Positions 1 through 9,943 of a stretch of DNA of 64,000 nucleotides are shown piece by piece. Made by a program: the position numbers and the translations under genes. A model generated the notes under the pieces. That model was not told the origin of the DNA and did no database searches. It saw nothing but the letters and a program-made list of their open reading frames with translations. Each line of letters starts with the position of its first letter. Positions within the stretch are counted from its first letter, which is position 1. The DNA is from Nostoc sp. TCL240-02 (GTDB lineage: Bacteria > Cyanobacteriota > Cyanobacteriia > Cyanobacteriales > Nostocaceae), in assembly GCF_013343235.1 (NCBI RefSeq), contig NZ_CP040094.1, positions 6,939,001 through 7,003,000 of the forward strand, written 5' to 3'.

Positions 1-38
1 GTTTCTCCTGCAAAATAAAGTAATACAGAGAAATTTTT

Positions 39-671
39 CTAACTATTCTTTAAGCTTAATAAAATACTAATCAGTTTAGGCAAGCCACTACAGCAGGGAT
101 TTGAATGCTCAGATAATTCATTCCGTTCTATCTGCTTTGCCATCTTCTCAGCACGTTGAATCGCTTGTTCAGTTAATGATTTCAATGGTTTTGGATACAA
201 GCACATTGATTTGTCATAGTTGAGTATATGCTTGCCGAGTAAATTAACTAACCTATCACGATTGATTTGTGCAAAATGGTCTTGAAAGTGAATTAAATAC
301 CAGAGTTCAAAACAAGGATTTGTAATTGCGAGATTAATCTTTTGGCTTGTAGCTCGATTTATTGCACTTTGCCAATTTTCCAGACTCTTTTCAATATGCT
401 CATCTCCGTCAAAAACGGCCCAAGCCATATCATCTTTACTCCATTGCTGATTATCTGTCCTCTGCTGTCGTTCTTCGATGAGTCTTTCAATAATGCTACG
501 TGGATCAGTTTTGTTTTGATGAGGCAATACAATAATATCTAAAGTTGATGAACGTAATTCATTGCGGATACTATTGAAATAAATTGGTTCTGTTTTACTT
601 CCTTCACAAGCAATTAGTATTTTCTGAGCAATATTCCTGCTAGGTGGGCGACGATTTAACTTTCTTGGCAC
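39..671 (-). CDS. rloB: RloB-family TOPRIM-like protein
   Basis: A 210-residue protein of the RloB family. The N-terminal CEGSKTEPIYF segment (Glu23) and the DGD pair (Asp88, Asp90) look like the acidic residues of a TOPRIM metal site, as in OLD-type nucleases. An NPCFELW motif follows in the second half, also typical of the family. The start is a GTG that lies inside the end of the upstream rloA gene (16-base overlap), so the two are probably translationally coupled. The name comes from ORFs linked to restriction loci in Campylobacter. Known relatives pair an AAA15 ATPase with a TOPRIM-like effector (compare AriA/AriB of PARIS), so a role in phage defence is inferred, not shown. No restriction-modification genes are visible beside it, but the window begins just downstream. 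Confidence 0.8.
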   Translation of the reverse strand: MPRKLNRRPPSRNIAQKILIACEGSKTEPIYFNSIRNELRSSTLDIIVLPHQNKTDPRSIIERLIEERQQRTDNQQWSKDDMAWAVFDGDEHIEKSLENWQSAINRATSQKINLAITNPCFELWYLIHFQDHFAQINRDRLVNLLGKHILNYDKSMCLYPKPLKSLTEQAIQRAEKMAKQIERNELSEHSNPCCSGLPKLISILLSLKNS

Positions 672-1966
672 TGCTCATCACCCTGTAAAATCATTTCCTC
701 TTCAGATGGGAGAAACGGAACGGCTCCAAAACGACCATCTAAATAAGCTTTGTCAATTGCCAAATCATTTCGCACATGGAAATCAGTTAAGGGATACAAC
801 TCAGTGCTTTGGTCAGGGCGCTTTTGTGTGAACCAAATTTGGTCACGGCGTAACAAGTTATTTCTTTGTAAGGTATGATCATGACTTGTCAAAATAAGTT
901 GAGCGTTTTCTGGATTGGTTTTAGGATTTTGAAATATTCTGATAATACTTCTTACAATATTAGGATGAATATTTGTGCCTAATTCATCAACAATTGCCAA
1001 TCCTCCTATTTCCAGAGAGAATACTATGCGGAATGCCAATTGAAATAAGTGCTGAGTACCAAGAGACTCTTCATCGAAAAGCCAGTGGATTTCATTACCG
1101 TCATTAGTATTATGTACAGCATATATGTTATACCCAATCCGTTCATCAGATTTTTTTTTAAATTCTATTCTGGACAGTCCCGTATCGAATTTTTGTACAA
1201 TACTTAATGTTTCTTCAAGTAATTTATTGAAGAATGAAATATTTGGATTCTCCGTAATTACAGCTAAAAAGAAATCTTCAATCCTCAAACTGATTCCATG
1301 TGAAGCAGTTTTTAACCAATCTAAAAAAGACTGAATTTTATCTACTTTTAATTTTAATAATGTAGTAATAAATAACTCATTTTCTCTAATATTATCCTGA
1401 AGTTGATTATGCGCCCCAGCAAAATTATCACCAGTTTTCCATATAAATTTTTTGTTACTATTATCCCATTGACGAGAAAATAAACGGCGTGGACGCTTAG
1501 TTGTATTTAAAGCATAGTCCAATTTTTCTAAGAGTACATGATTCTGATCAAGTGCTAGAGAATATGTATAAATAGCATTATTAAATATAGTTCTTAACTC
1601 AAATCTTGTAGGGTTATGAATAGAGATACTATCTAATTTAAAAGGGTTTAATGTTGCATATTTAAAGATTCTCTGCAATGTCACTGCTTCCTGAGTACCA
1701 TGAACCATCATCAGCAATAAATAATCGAGAGCTTGGATAACATTACTCTTGCCTGACGCGTTAGCTCCAAAAATTGCCAGAACAGGTAAAAGCTCAATGT
1801 CCCATCCTTCAACATAATATCCAGGTGTGATTTCATGATCTGACTTCACTCGTTTGCGTTTGCTGCTTTGGCTTGTCTGACGATCGCTTTGTTTTTGAGC
1901 AACCGCACTTAGGGTTACAGGTTCTTTAATTGAGCGGTAGTTTTCAACCGTAAAATCTACAAGCAT
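656..1966 (-). CDS. rloA: RloA-family AAA15 ATPase
   Basis: A 436-residue ATPase of the SMC/RecF-like AAA15 group. The protein opens with the usual FTVENYRSI segment, followed by a Walker A GANASGKS at residues 67-74. A Walker B region, VDELGTNIHP, lies near residue 325 and a switch-like TSHD follows, as in RloA and OLD-type ATPases. The long middle region between the Walker motifs is charged and probably forms the coiled-coil arm. It overlaps rloB downstream, making a two-gene unit. It is expected to be the sensor or regulator of the RloB effector; that is inference from PARIS and OLD relatives. The region is AT-rich compared with the neighbouring GTPase gene, which fits horizontal acquisition. 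Confidence 0.82.
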   Translation of the reverse strand: MLVDFTVENYRSIKEPVTLSAVAQKQSDRQTSQSSKRKRVKSDHEITPGYYVEGWDIELLPVLAIFGANASGKSNVIQALDYLLLMMVHGTQEAVTLQRIFKYATLNPFKLDSISIHNPTRFELRTIFNNAIYTYSLALDQNHVLLEKLDYALNTTKRPRRLFSRQWDNSNKKFIWKTGDNFAGAHNQLQDNIRENELFITTLLKLKVDKIQSFLDWLKTASHGISLRIEDFFLAVITENPNISFFNKLLEETLSIVQKFDTGLSRIEFKKKSDERIGYNIYAVHNTNDGNEIHWLFDEESLGTQHLFQLAFRIVFSLEIGGLAIVDELGTNIHPNIVRSIIRIFQNPKTNPENAQLILTSHDHTLQRNNLLRRDQIWFTQKRPDQSTELYPLTDFHVRNDLAIDKAYLDGRFGAVPFLPSEEEMILQGDEQCQES

Positions 1967-2182
1967 AATTCAAGCCGTACAAGGCAGTTTTTTGTGATTT
2001 ATTCACGTAAATATTATCTTAAAGGTAGGCAAATCTCCACTCTTACCACAACACATCAGATTGACTAGCAACCAGTGGGAGGTATTATTACACTTTAAAT
2101 ACACGGAGTAATCCAGAACTCACCATAAGATTTAGATCGACAATAGGAATATAAGCAGTTTAACCAAAGCAGGTATGGGGCA

Positions 2183-4102
2183 ATGGTGCGATTAAAACCG
2201 TGGCAGTGGGTCGTTTTGGCAATCCCGATCGCGTTTATCATTATTTTCTTACTGGTATCCGCCGGTTCGCAAATTCATGCCTGGGGTATTAGTTGGATTT
2301 GGGGTGTGTTTACCCTTTTATTCGTTGGTTGGCGCTGGCTACTCGTAAAATGGACTCAACCAGCTGTTAACCAAGTGGAAGCTGTATTAGCTCAAGTTCA
2401 AGAAGAACTGGAATCGACAGCAGAGGATAGATTTAGAACACCAGCAGGAAGTGATGTCACAAAGCTTGCAGAAACCGCACTCCAAGAGATTCTGCAAGCT
2501 TCACAAAGCGATCGCCCGATTTGGGAAGACTGGCAAACCTTTTGGACACGATGCCAGGATTTAGTTGTAGCGATCGCTCATATCTACAATCCTCAAATTC
2601 AATATCCCCTGCTGAATATTTACGTCCCCCAAGCTTACGGGCTGATTCGGGGAACGGTGGATGATATGGATCAGTGGATGCAAAAATTATCCCCAGTTCT
2701 TAATCAGGTGACGGTTGGACAAGCATACCAAGGATATGAGGTCTACCGGAAGTTGGAACCATCGGCTCGAAAATTTTGGAAAGCTTGGAACTGGGCACAG
2801 TGGCTTTTAAATCCGGTGGCGGCGGTGGCAAAACAAGCCAGCCAGGGTTCTAGTAACCAAGCAACTCAGCAATTATTGGGGAATTTGAACCAGTTATTTC
2901 GAGAAGCTGCCCTGAAAAACTTGTGTCGGCAGGCGATCGCACTCTACGGACGTAGCACATTACCAGTTTCAGGAACTGTAGTATCCACACCAACTTTACC
3001 CAAGGCAAAAACCCAAACACTCCGAGAAATCCTCACTCAAGCTCAACCAGCCGAAGTAGTTGAGCAAAAACCCGTGAATATTCTGCTGGTGGGGCGCACA
3101 GGTTCAGGAAAAAGTAGCCTGATTAACACGCTATTTCAGGCAGATTTAGCAGCCATTGATGTTTTGCCCAGTACCGATCGCATTCAAAATTATCAATGGC
3201 AAACCCAAAGTGGTGAAACCTTGACGCTTTTGGATACACCTGGTTACGAACAAGTCAACCGTGCCGACCTGCGAAACTTAGTGCTTGATTATGCCATCAA
3301 TGCAGATTTGCTGCTGTTAGTCACCCCTGCCCTCGATCCTTCCCTGCAAATGGATGTAGACTTTCTACAAGATATAAAAGCAGAAGTTGCAGATTTACCT
3401 GCGATCGCGATCGTCACTCAGGTAGATCGGCTGCGTCCCATCCGCGAATGGCAACCACCTTATGATTGGGAATGGGGCAATCGCCTAAAAGAAATTGCCA
3501 TTCGGGAAGCTACTGAGTATCGCGCCAAATTACTGGGAAACTTCTGTAATCTAGTTCTACCACTGGTTACAGGTGACAGCAAAACAGGTCGAGTTGCTTG
3601 GGGAGTGGAGGCGCTATCGTTGGGATTAGTGGACGCGATCGCACCTACCAAACAACTCCGTCTCGCCCGCTTTTTGCGTAACCTTGAAGCTCGTACTGTC
3701 GCCGCCGCCAAAATCATCGACCACTACACCTTCCAGATGGCGACAACACAGGGACTAACGGCATTGCTCAAAAGTCCTGTCCTCCAGTTTGTTTCTACCC
3801 TATCAACTGGATCTCCAACCCTAGCATATATACTGGCAGAGCAAATTCCCGTGGAACAGTTGCCGATTGTGATTGGCAAACTCCAAATGGCTTATGAGCT
3901 TTTCTCGCTCTTGAATACAGCTAACTCTAACCCGCTCAACTTTGAATTACTATCCCTCTGGCCGCTACTGCTAGAAAATTCCACTTCACCCGATCGCAAC
4001 GCCTGGGCATTTGGTCACGCTCTAGTCGAGTACTGGACTCAGAATCTAACCGTTGAACAACTTCGAGAGCGATTTGAATATTATCTGTCGATTGCCAAAT
4101 AA
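2183..4102 (+). CDS. membrane-anchored GTPase
   Basis: A 639-residue protein with two N-terminal membrane segments (about residues 9-27 and 31-50), a helical region to about 290, then a GTPase domain. Visible G motifs are G1 GRTGSGKS at 304-311 and G3 DTPG at 351-354. The G4 position reads TQVD (412-415) instead of NKxD, as in several Era/YcjF-like cyanobacterial GTPases. The C-terminal 170 residues are helical with hydrophobic stretches and may contact the membrane. It resembles the cyanobacterial small-GTPase family with an N-terminal membrane anchor; the cellular role is unknown. It is transcribed away from rloAB across a 216-base gap. The ATG was chosen because an ATG eight bases upstream is out of frame. 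Confidence 0.75.
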   Translation: MVRLKPWQWVVLAIPIAFIIIFLLVSAGSQIHAWGISWIWGVFTLLFVGWRWLLVKWTQPAVNQVEAVLAQVQEELESTAEDRFRTPAGSDVTKLAETALQEILQASQSDRPIWEDWQTFWTRCQDLVVAIAHIYNPQIQYPLLNIYVPQAYGLIRGTVDDMDQWMQKLSPVLNQVTVGQAYQGYEVYRKLEPSARKFWKAWNWAQWLLNPVAAVAKQASQGSSNQATQQLLGNLNQLFREAALKNLCRQAIALYGRSTLPVSGTVVSTPTLPKAKTQTLREILTQAQPAEVVEQKPVNILLVGRTGSGKSSLINTLFQADLAAIDVLPSTDRIQNYQWQTQSGETLTLLDTPGYEQVNRADLRNLVLDYAINADLLLLVTPALDPSLQMDVDFLQDIKAEVADLPAIAIVTQVDRLRPIREWQPPYDWEWGNRLKEIAIREATEYRAKLLGNFCNLVLPLVTGDSKTGRVAWGVEALSLGLVDAIAPTKQLRLARFLRNLEARTVAAAKIIDHYTFQMATTQGLTALLKSPVLQFVSTLSTGSPTLAYILAEQIPVEQLPIVIGKLQMAYELFSLLNTANSNPLNFELLSLWPLLLENSTSPDRNAWAFGHALVEYWTQNLTVEQLRERFEYYLSIAK

Positions 4103-4407
4103 TTTGTCTATGTTGAGGAATTAATGTCCGCATTTTCCATTCTGTTACGCTTCAGTAGTGAGTTTGCTAGCCACGTTCTCCCAGTCTTATTAAACACCAC
4201 AAATTGCATTAGCTCCTTTTGTTGACTCAGAATCTTTACCTATTTAATGGAGTATATTTATACCTGTAAAAAACAGAACGCAAAATGCGGTGACATCTCG
4301 TACTCTTAACATCAAAGTTAAGATTACGATTAAGAGTAGGTGTCTGCTGAAACCTACTCGCTTTACCTAAGTTTTTATCCAGACATCCCTTTTGTTCGGA
4401 GTTATTT
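4103..4407. other. gene-free stretch
   Basis: No gene is seen. The only structure noticed is an imperfect inverted repeat around 4300-4338 (TACTCTTAA against TTAAGAGTA), just upstream of the hybrid kinase. It could be a regulatory site or leader hairpin. Confidence 0.4.
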
Positions 4408-6081
4408 ATGAAAAATATATTACAAACCTCCATTGCTAAAGAACAGAATTTACATCAGAGCTATAGCATTTCGTCTTATAATCGGCTGCTTTTGGTCGTG
4501 AAAGATTTGGCTTGTGTGCGGACTCTTGAGGAAATTATTGAGATTGTGCGTTTGGCTGCCAGGGATCTTACGAATGCTGATGGAGTAACTTTTGTATTGC
4601 GGGACGGTGACTGTTGCCACTATGTTGATGAAAACGCCATCGGCCCACTTTGGAAAGGTATGCGTTTTCCGCTCAAATCTTGCATCTCCGGTTGGGCAAT
4701 GCTCAATAAACAAGCAGCCGTGATTGAGGACATTTACCAGGATGCTCGAATTCCTATCGATGCTTACAAAGTAACTTTTGTTAAGAGTTTAGTGATGGTT
4801 CCCATACGGATTGCCGATCCACTGGGTGCGATCGGAGCCTACTGGAGTACACCACACCTAGCCACACCTGAAGAAATAGAACTGCTTGAGATTTTGACCG
4901 ACACTACAGCAGTGGCGATCGCAAACGTTCAACTTTTCCAGAAACTTACGACCCAGAACGCGCTTAAAGACAAATTTATTGCGATGCTAGCTCACGAGTT
5001 GAGAAATCCGGTTGCCCCCATCTCGAACGGGGTTCAGCTACTCAAATTGAAGCTGGGTGAGACTGGGGCAGTCGGAGAAACAGTTTTAAAAATGCAACAC
5101 CAGATTAAGCACCTCTCGAAATTGATCGATGAGTTACTTGATGTATCGTCCATTACTTATGGAAAGATTTCATTAAACCTTGAGAAGGTTAATTTAGTAG
5201 AATTGGTTCGCCAAAGTCTCAATGACCATGCACAAGCAATAAAAAGATCGAACCTTAACGTAGTACAAGACCTGCCAAACACACCTCTGTGGGCTTATGT
5301 TGACTCTACCCGCTTCTTTCAGATATTTGGAAACCTTCTTGATAACGCCTTAAAGTTTTCAAAACCAGATGGGGCGATCTGGGTGGATCTCTCATATATT
5401 CCAGGTGAAAATGGCTCAAGCAGTTTAGCAGTCTTATCTGTAAGAGACTCAGGCATGGGGATAGAACCGATAATCTTACCAGAACTCTTCGAGCCATTTA
5501 CCCAGGCCGATCGCAGTTTAGATCGTTCTAGGGGCGGGCTAGGTTTGGGACTCTCGGTAGTAAAAAGTCTTGTCGAACTTCATGGTGGTAATGTTGAAGC
5601 CTCAAGTCGAGGGATAAATTTGGGGGCAGAATTTAAAGTTACTCTCCCTGCTTGTGAAGAGGTTACAACCTTGGACAACAGCCTGGAGACTATAGGGGCG
5701 GCTAACAAATCGTTGAAGATTTTAGTCATCGAAGATAACGACGATTCAGCTACAACATTAAAAGCAGTGCTTGAGCATTTCGGGCATGAAGTTTCCGTTG
5801 CTAAGAATGGAATTTTAGGGATAGAAACTGCAAGAGAACTTGAGCCTCATATAATTATTTGTGACATCGGACTTCCCGAAATGGATGGATTCGCCGTTGC
5901 ACAGGAACTGAGTAAAGACTCTAAATTTACTCGCGCGATTCTGATTGCGCTCACCGGTTACGGTGGACAGGAGGATAGAGAGCTTGCGCTGAAGTCTGGT
6001 TTCAAATGCCACTTGACCAAACCTGTGGACTTTGAAATGCTGACGACAGAGATCGATCGATACTTTCTGGTAAGTGCGTAA
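4408..6081 (+). CDS. GAF hybrid histidine kinase/response regulator
   Basis: A 557-residue soluble hybrid kinase with no membrane segment. Order of domains: GAF sensor (about 25-165), HisKA dimerisation domain with His196 in AHELRNP, HATPase_c (about 300-412) with an N box (FGNLLDNALKFSK), DSGMGI and GLGLGLS, then a receiver domain (about 435-550) with phosphoacceptor Asp486 in CDIGLPEMDG and a late Lys in TKPVD. Phosphate would pass from His196 to Asp486 and probably on to an unlinked phosphotransfer partner. The GAF ligand cannot be told; no phytochrome-type chromophore cysteine motif was recognised. A CGGAG sequence precedes the ATG. It stands alone, converging on nifJ. Confidence 0.88.
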   Translation: MKNILQTSIAKEQNLHQSYSISSYNRLLLVVKDLACVRTLEEIIEIVRLAARDLTNADGVTFVLRDGDCCHYVDENAIGPLWKGMRFPLKSCISGWAMLNKQAAVIEDIYQDARIPIDAYKVTFVKSLVMVPIRIADPLGAIGAYWSTPHLATPEEIELLEILTDTTAVAIANVQLFQKLTTQNALKDKFIAMLAHELRNPVAPISNGVQLLKLKLGETGAVGETVLKMQHQIKHLSKLIDELLDVSSITYGKISLNLEKVNLVELVRQSLNDHAQAIKRSNLNVVQDLPNTPLWAYVDSTRFFQIFGNLLDNALKFSKPDGAIWVDLSYIPGENGSSSLAVLSVRDSGMGIEPIILPELFEPFTQADRSLDRSRGGLGLGLSVVKSLVELHGGNVEASSRGINLGAEFKVTLPACEEVTTLDNSLETIGAANKSLKILVIEDNDDSATTLKAVLEHFGHEVSVAKNGILGIETARELEPHIIICDIGLPEMDGFAVAQELSKDSKFTRAILIALTGYGGQEDRELALKSGFKCHLTKPVDFEMLTTEIDRYFLVSA

Positions 6082-6280
6082 GGTAGCCCGTTGTAAACAT
6101 CGGTTTTATCCCACAATGAAGAGGCATTGGGAATTGGGAATTGGGCATCGATAAGAGATAGGGGACACAAGGAAGAGGGCGGAGACAAGGAAGAGACTTG
6201 TTGAATAATTCTCCCTTTATCCTCCCTGTCCTCGTTGTCCCCCTCATCCTCCTAATCTCCCCTGCCCCCTTGCCTCTTAT
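6082..6280. repeat. intergenic short-repeat block between two convergent genes
   Basis: The gap holds GGGAATT-type heptamers (6128-6150), purine-rich GACAAGGAAGAG repeats and a C-rich complement of them. The same composite recurs at 22590-22720 and 26700-26880. There is no coding content. Confidence 0.6.
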
Positions 6281-9200
6281 TCAAGCTGTGGGAATATCAC
6301 GCTTTGCCAAATATTGATACATCTGCCAACGTGCATCTACCTCAGCTTGAGCTTGTTCTAATAAGTGCTTGGCTAATTCGGGTTTGCTCTTGGTGAGCAT
6401 TTTAAAGCGATTTTCTTGATACATCGAATGTTCTACAGATTGCTGAGGCGATCGCATATCCAGTTGCAATGGATTCTTACCCTGTTCTCGCAACTCTGGA
6501 TTATGCCGATACAGCAACCAACGACCTGATTCTACCAGAGTTTTTTGATGATTCATCCCGGTAGTCATATTAATTCCGTGGGCGATGCAATGGCTGTAAG
6601 CAATAATTATTGATGGCCCATCATAAGCTTCTGCTTCCAAAAATGCTTTGAGAGTATGTTCATCTCTAGCACCAAGAGCTACGCTCGCTACGTAGACATT
6701 TCCGTATGTCATGGCAATCATACCCAAGTCTTTCTTCCCTCCTGGCTTGCCACTGGCGGCATATTTAGCAACTGCGGCTCGTGGCGTAGCTTTAGAAGAT
6801 TGACCGCCTGTATTAGAATACACCTCTGTATCCATCACTAAGATGTTCACATTTCGACCACTAGCAATTACGTGATCGATGCCGCCAAAATCAATGTCAT
6901 AAGCCCAACCGTCACCGCCAACAATCCAGACGCTTTTTCTCACTAAGTAATCTGCAAGGGATTTGAGATTTTGGATTTGGGTATGGGAATGGTAATTGCT
7001 TTTTTCCAACAGTTCATCTAGCTTTTGTTTCAACAGCGCTACTCGTTCTCGTTGTTCCCAAATATCAGCCTCAGTGTTTTGTTTGGCATTGAGAATGGAC
7101 TGTACCAACTCGTGAGGTATTCCCAATTCCCCATTCCCCAATTGTTGCAACAATTCCGCCGCAAACTCAGCTTGTTTGTCGAGGGAGAGGCGGAAGCCAA
7201 AACCGAATTCGGCGTTATCTTCAAATAGATTATTAGACCACGCGGGACCGCGTCCTTGGGCGTTAGTTGTCCAAGGAGTTGTGGGGAGATTCCCACCATA
7301 GATTGAAGAACAACCTGTGGCATTGGCGATGACGGCGCGATCGCCAAACAGTTGTGTTAATAATTTTAAATAAGGTGTTTCACCACACCCTGCACAAGCA
7401 CCAGAGAATTCAAATAAAGGTTCTTGCAGTTGTTGTTGGCGAATCTGGTTTAATTTTAGCGATCGCCTGTCAGGATTAGGTAAACTCAAAAAGAAATCCC
7501 AGTTTTTCCGCTCTTGCTCTTGTAAAGGCAACTGCTGCGCCATGTTAATCGCTTTCCGCAATGGCTCAGATTTATCTTTAGCAGGGCAAATATTTACACA
7601 AATAGTACATCCGGTGCAATCTTCTGGGGCAACTTGAATGGTAAATTTTTGATTGGTAAAGTCTTTATCTTTTGCACCAGTTGATTTAAAAGTTCCTGGT
7701 GCATTGACTAACTCATCGGCTTGATAAGCTTTGGCGCGGATGGCACTGTGGGGACAAACCATCACGCACTTACCACACTGAACGCAGACATCCGGCTCCC
7801 ACACAGGTATCTCTTCGGCAACATTACGTTTTTCCCACTTGGCAGTACCTACAGGGAATGTGCCATCAATAGGTAGTGTGCTAACAGGTAAATCATCACC
7901 TTCCCACACCATGATTTTCCCCAGAACTTCCCGCACAAATTCGGGAGCGCTGTCCAGCAATCTTGGGTTGTTGATTGTGGATTTTAGATCGTTGGTTGTC
8001 TGTGGGACATCTACTTTATGCAAGTTGTCTAAAGTATTGTCTACAGCTTGCAAGTTCATACGGACAACTTCTGCGCCTTTTTTACCATAAGTCTTGTCAA
8101 TCGCTTGTTTGATTTTAGCGATCGCTTCTTCTTGCGGCAAGACTCCGGCCAAGGCAAAGAAACAGACCTGCATAATAGTGTTAATTCTGCCACCCATGCC
8201 ACTTTCACGGGCAACCTGGCTAGCATTGATTACGTATAACTTCAAATGCTTATCGATAATTTGCTGCTGTACCTTCAACGGCAAATTCTCCCAGACGTTA
8301 TCTGCATTGTATGGACTGTTAAGCAGTAAAGTTGCCCCAGGAATAGCAGCTTTCAAAATATCTATACGTTCTAGAAATCCCCAATGATGACAACCAATAA
8401 AATTAGCTTGGTCAATCAAGTAGGTGGAGCGAATTGGCTCTTTGCCAAAGCGCAAATGAGAAACGGTCATCGAGCCAGATTTCTTGGAATCATAGACAAA
8501 GTAGCCTTGGGCGTAATTGTCGGTTTCTTCACCAATAATCTTGATGGAGTTTTTGTTAGCCCCAACAGTGCCATCAGCACCCAAGCCGTAGAACATTGCC
8601 CTAACAACATTATCCGATTCCGTAGAGAAATTAGGGTCAAAGCTCAAAGAAGTATGACTAACGTCATCATTAATCCCAATAGTAAAGTGATTTTTTGGTT
8701 TAACTTGGGCAAGGTTATCAAAAATCCCCTTCACCATCGCCGGCGTAAATTCCTTAGAAGAAAGCCCGTAGCGACCACCAATAATTTTAGGCAGAGGGGC
8801 AGGGGGCAGGGGGAGAAGATCCTCCCCTCTGCTCCCTGCTCCCGTTCGGCTACGCTCACGGCAAGCCTGCTCCCCTGCTTCTTCTCCCCACGCCTCATGG
8901 ATAGCAGCCACAACATCCAAATACAAAGGCTCCCCGGCGCTACCTGCTTCTTTGGTGCGATCGAGAACTGCGATCGCTTTGACGCTATTTGGCAATGCTG
9001 CAACAAACCTTTGGACATCAAAGGGGCGATAAAGTCGTACTTTTACTACACCAAGTTTTTCCCCACGGGCGTTAAGGTAATCTACTGTTTCATGGACGGT
9101 TTCACAGCCTGAACCCATGAGAACGATAACGCGTTCGGCATCATTGGCCCCGTAATATTCATAGATTTGGTAATGCCTCCCCGTGAGTTCTCCAAATTGA

Positions 9201-9943
9201 TCCATGATGCGCTGGACAATTTCTGGACAGGCGTTGTAGTAAGGGTTAGCGCCTTCTCGTCCTTGAAAGTAGACATCAGGGTTTTGGGCAGTCCCTCGCA
9301 ATACTGGACGATCTGGGGTGAGGGCACGACTGCGGTGGGCGAGTATGAGATGATCGTGGATGAGCGATCGCAAATCTCCATCTGAAAGCAGTTTAACTTT
9401 CTGCACTTCATGCGAAGTACGGAAGCCGTCAAAGAAGTGCATAAACGAGACTCGCGTCTCTAAAGTCGCAGCATGGGCGATGAGAGCAAAATCTTGACTT
9501 TCTTGTACCGAAGCAGAACACAGTAGGGCAAAACCAGTAGCACGGGCTGCCATCACATCGCTATGATCGCCAAAAATTGATAAAGCGTGGGTGGCCAAAG
9601 AACGCGCAGCAACGTGAACCACAGCACTAGTCAACTCACCAGCAATTTTGTAGAAGTTGGGGATCATTAACAATAATCCCTGAGATGCCGTGAAGGTAGT
9701 ACTCAGAGAACCTGTTTGCAATGCCCCATGTACAGCACCAGCCGCTCCCCCTTCGCTTTGCATCTGCACGACACTGGGAATAGTACCCCAAAGGTTGGGA
9801 CGACCTTCTGCTGACCAAGCATCTGCCCATTCACCCATTGCTGAAGAGGGGGTAATTGGATAAATGGCAATCACTTCATTTAGTTTGTAAGCAACACGGG
9901 CGACAGCTTCATTTCCATCAACGGTTGCAAAGGTTTTGTTCAT
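6281..9943 (-). CDS. nifJ: pyruvate:flavodoxin/ferredoxin oxidoreductase
   Basis: A 1220-residue single-chain enzyme that oxidises pyruvate with CoA to acetyl-CoA and CO2 and passes electrons to flavodoxin or ferredoxin. The N-terminal domain has the pyruvate-binding YPITPSS motif. Two 4Fe-4S clusters are seen in CVQCGKCVMVCP and CTGCTICVNICP, with extra cluster cysteines in CAGCGE. The thiamine diphosphate region includes GDGWAYDIDFGG and the YSNTGGQ motif. The start at 9943 (MNKTFATVDGNEA) is preferred over one 11 codons upstream because it matches the family N-terminus. In heterocyst-forming species the enzyme can feed electrons to nitrogenase. About residues 352-385 are a low-complexity insert derived from an intergenic repeat. 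Confidence 0.95.
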   Translation of the reverse strand: MNKTFATVDGNEAVARVAYKLNEVIAIYPITPSSAMGEWADAWSAEGRPNLWGTIPSVVQMQSEGGAAGAVHGALQTGSLSTTFTASQGLLLMIPNFYKIAGELTSAVVHVAARSLATHALSIFGDHSDVMAARATGFALLCSASVQESQDFALIAHAATLETRVSFMHFFDGFRTSHEVQKVKLLSDGDLRSLIHDHLILAHRSRALTPDRPVLRGTAQNPDVYFQGREGANPYYNACPEIVQRIMDQFGELTGRHYQIYEYYGANDAERVIVLMGSGCETVHETVDYLNARGEKLGVVKVRLYRPFDVQRFVAALPNSVKAIAVLDRTKEAGSAGEPLYLDVVAAIHEAWGEEAGEQACRERSRTGAGSRGEDLLPLPPAPLPKIIGGRYGLSSKEFTPAMVKGIFDNLAQVKPKNHFTIGINDDVSHTSLSFDPNFSTESDNVVRAMFYGLGADGTVGANKNSIKIIGEETDNYAQGYFVYDSKKSGSMTVSHLRFGKEPIRSTYLIDQANFIGCHHWGFLERIDILKAAIPGATLLLNSPYNADNVWENLPLKVQQQIIDKHLKLYVINASQVARESGMGGRINTIMQVCFFALAGVLPQEEAIAKIKQAIDKTYGKKGAEVVRMNLQAVDNTLDNLHKVDVPQTTNDLKSTINNPRLLDSAPEFVREVLGKIMVWEGDDLPVSTLPIDGTFPVGTAKWEKRNVAEEIPVWEPDVCVQCGKCVMVCPHSAIRAKAYQADELVNAPGTFKSTGAKDKDFTNQKFTIQVAPEDCTGCTICVNICPAKDKSEPLRKAINMAQQLPLQEQERKNWDFFLSLPNPDRRSLKLNQIRQQQLQEPLFEFSGACAGCGETPYLKLLTQLFGDRAVIANATGCSSIYGGNLPTTPWTTNAQGRGPAWSNNLFEDNAEFGFGFRLSLDKQAEFAAELLQQLGNGELGIPHELVQSILNAKQNTEADIWEQRERVALLKQKLDELLEKSNYHSHTQIQNLKSLADYLVRKSVWIVGGDGWAYDIDFGGIDHVIASGRNVNILVMDTEVYSNTGGQSSKATPRAAVAKYAASGKPGGKKDLGMIAMTYGNVYVASVALGARDEHTLKAFLEAEAYDGPSIIIAYSHCIAHGINMTTGMNHQKTLVESGRWLLYRHNPELREQGKNPLQLDMRSPQQSVEHSMYQENRFKMLTKSKPELAKHLLEQAQAEVDARWQMYQYLAKRDIPTA
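8790..8889. repeat. intergenic-type repeat inserted in frame in nifJ
   Basis: The plus strand reads GGCAGAGGGGCAGGGGGCAG at the left edge and a CT-rich complement at the right, around a core GTTCGGCTACGCTCACGGCA. The same building blocks appear between genes at 22590-22650 and 26725-26765. Here the block is translated as a Gly/Arg/Glu- then Pro/Leu-rich stretch between AIHEAW and KIIGGRYG, without breaking the frame. Confidence 0.7.

Noticed and set aside
8384..9112. 242-codon open frame opposite nifJ
   Set aside because: It is antisense to conserved pyruvate oxidoreductase codons and is a shadow of that gene.
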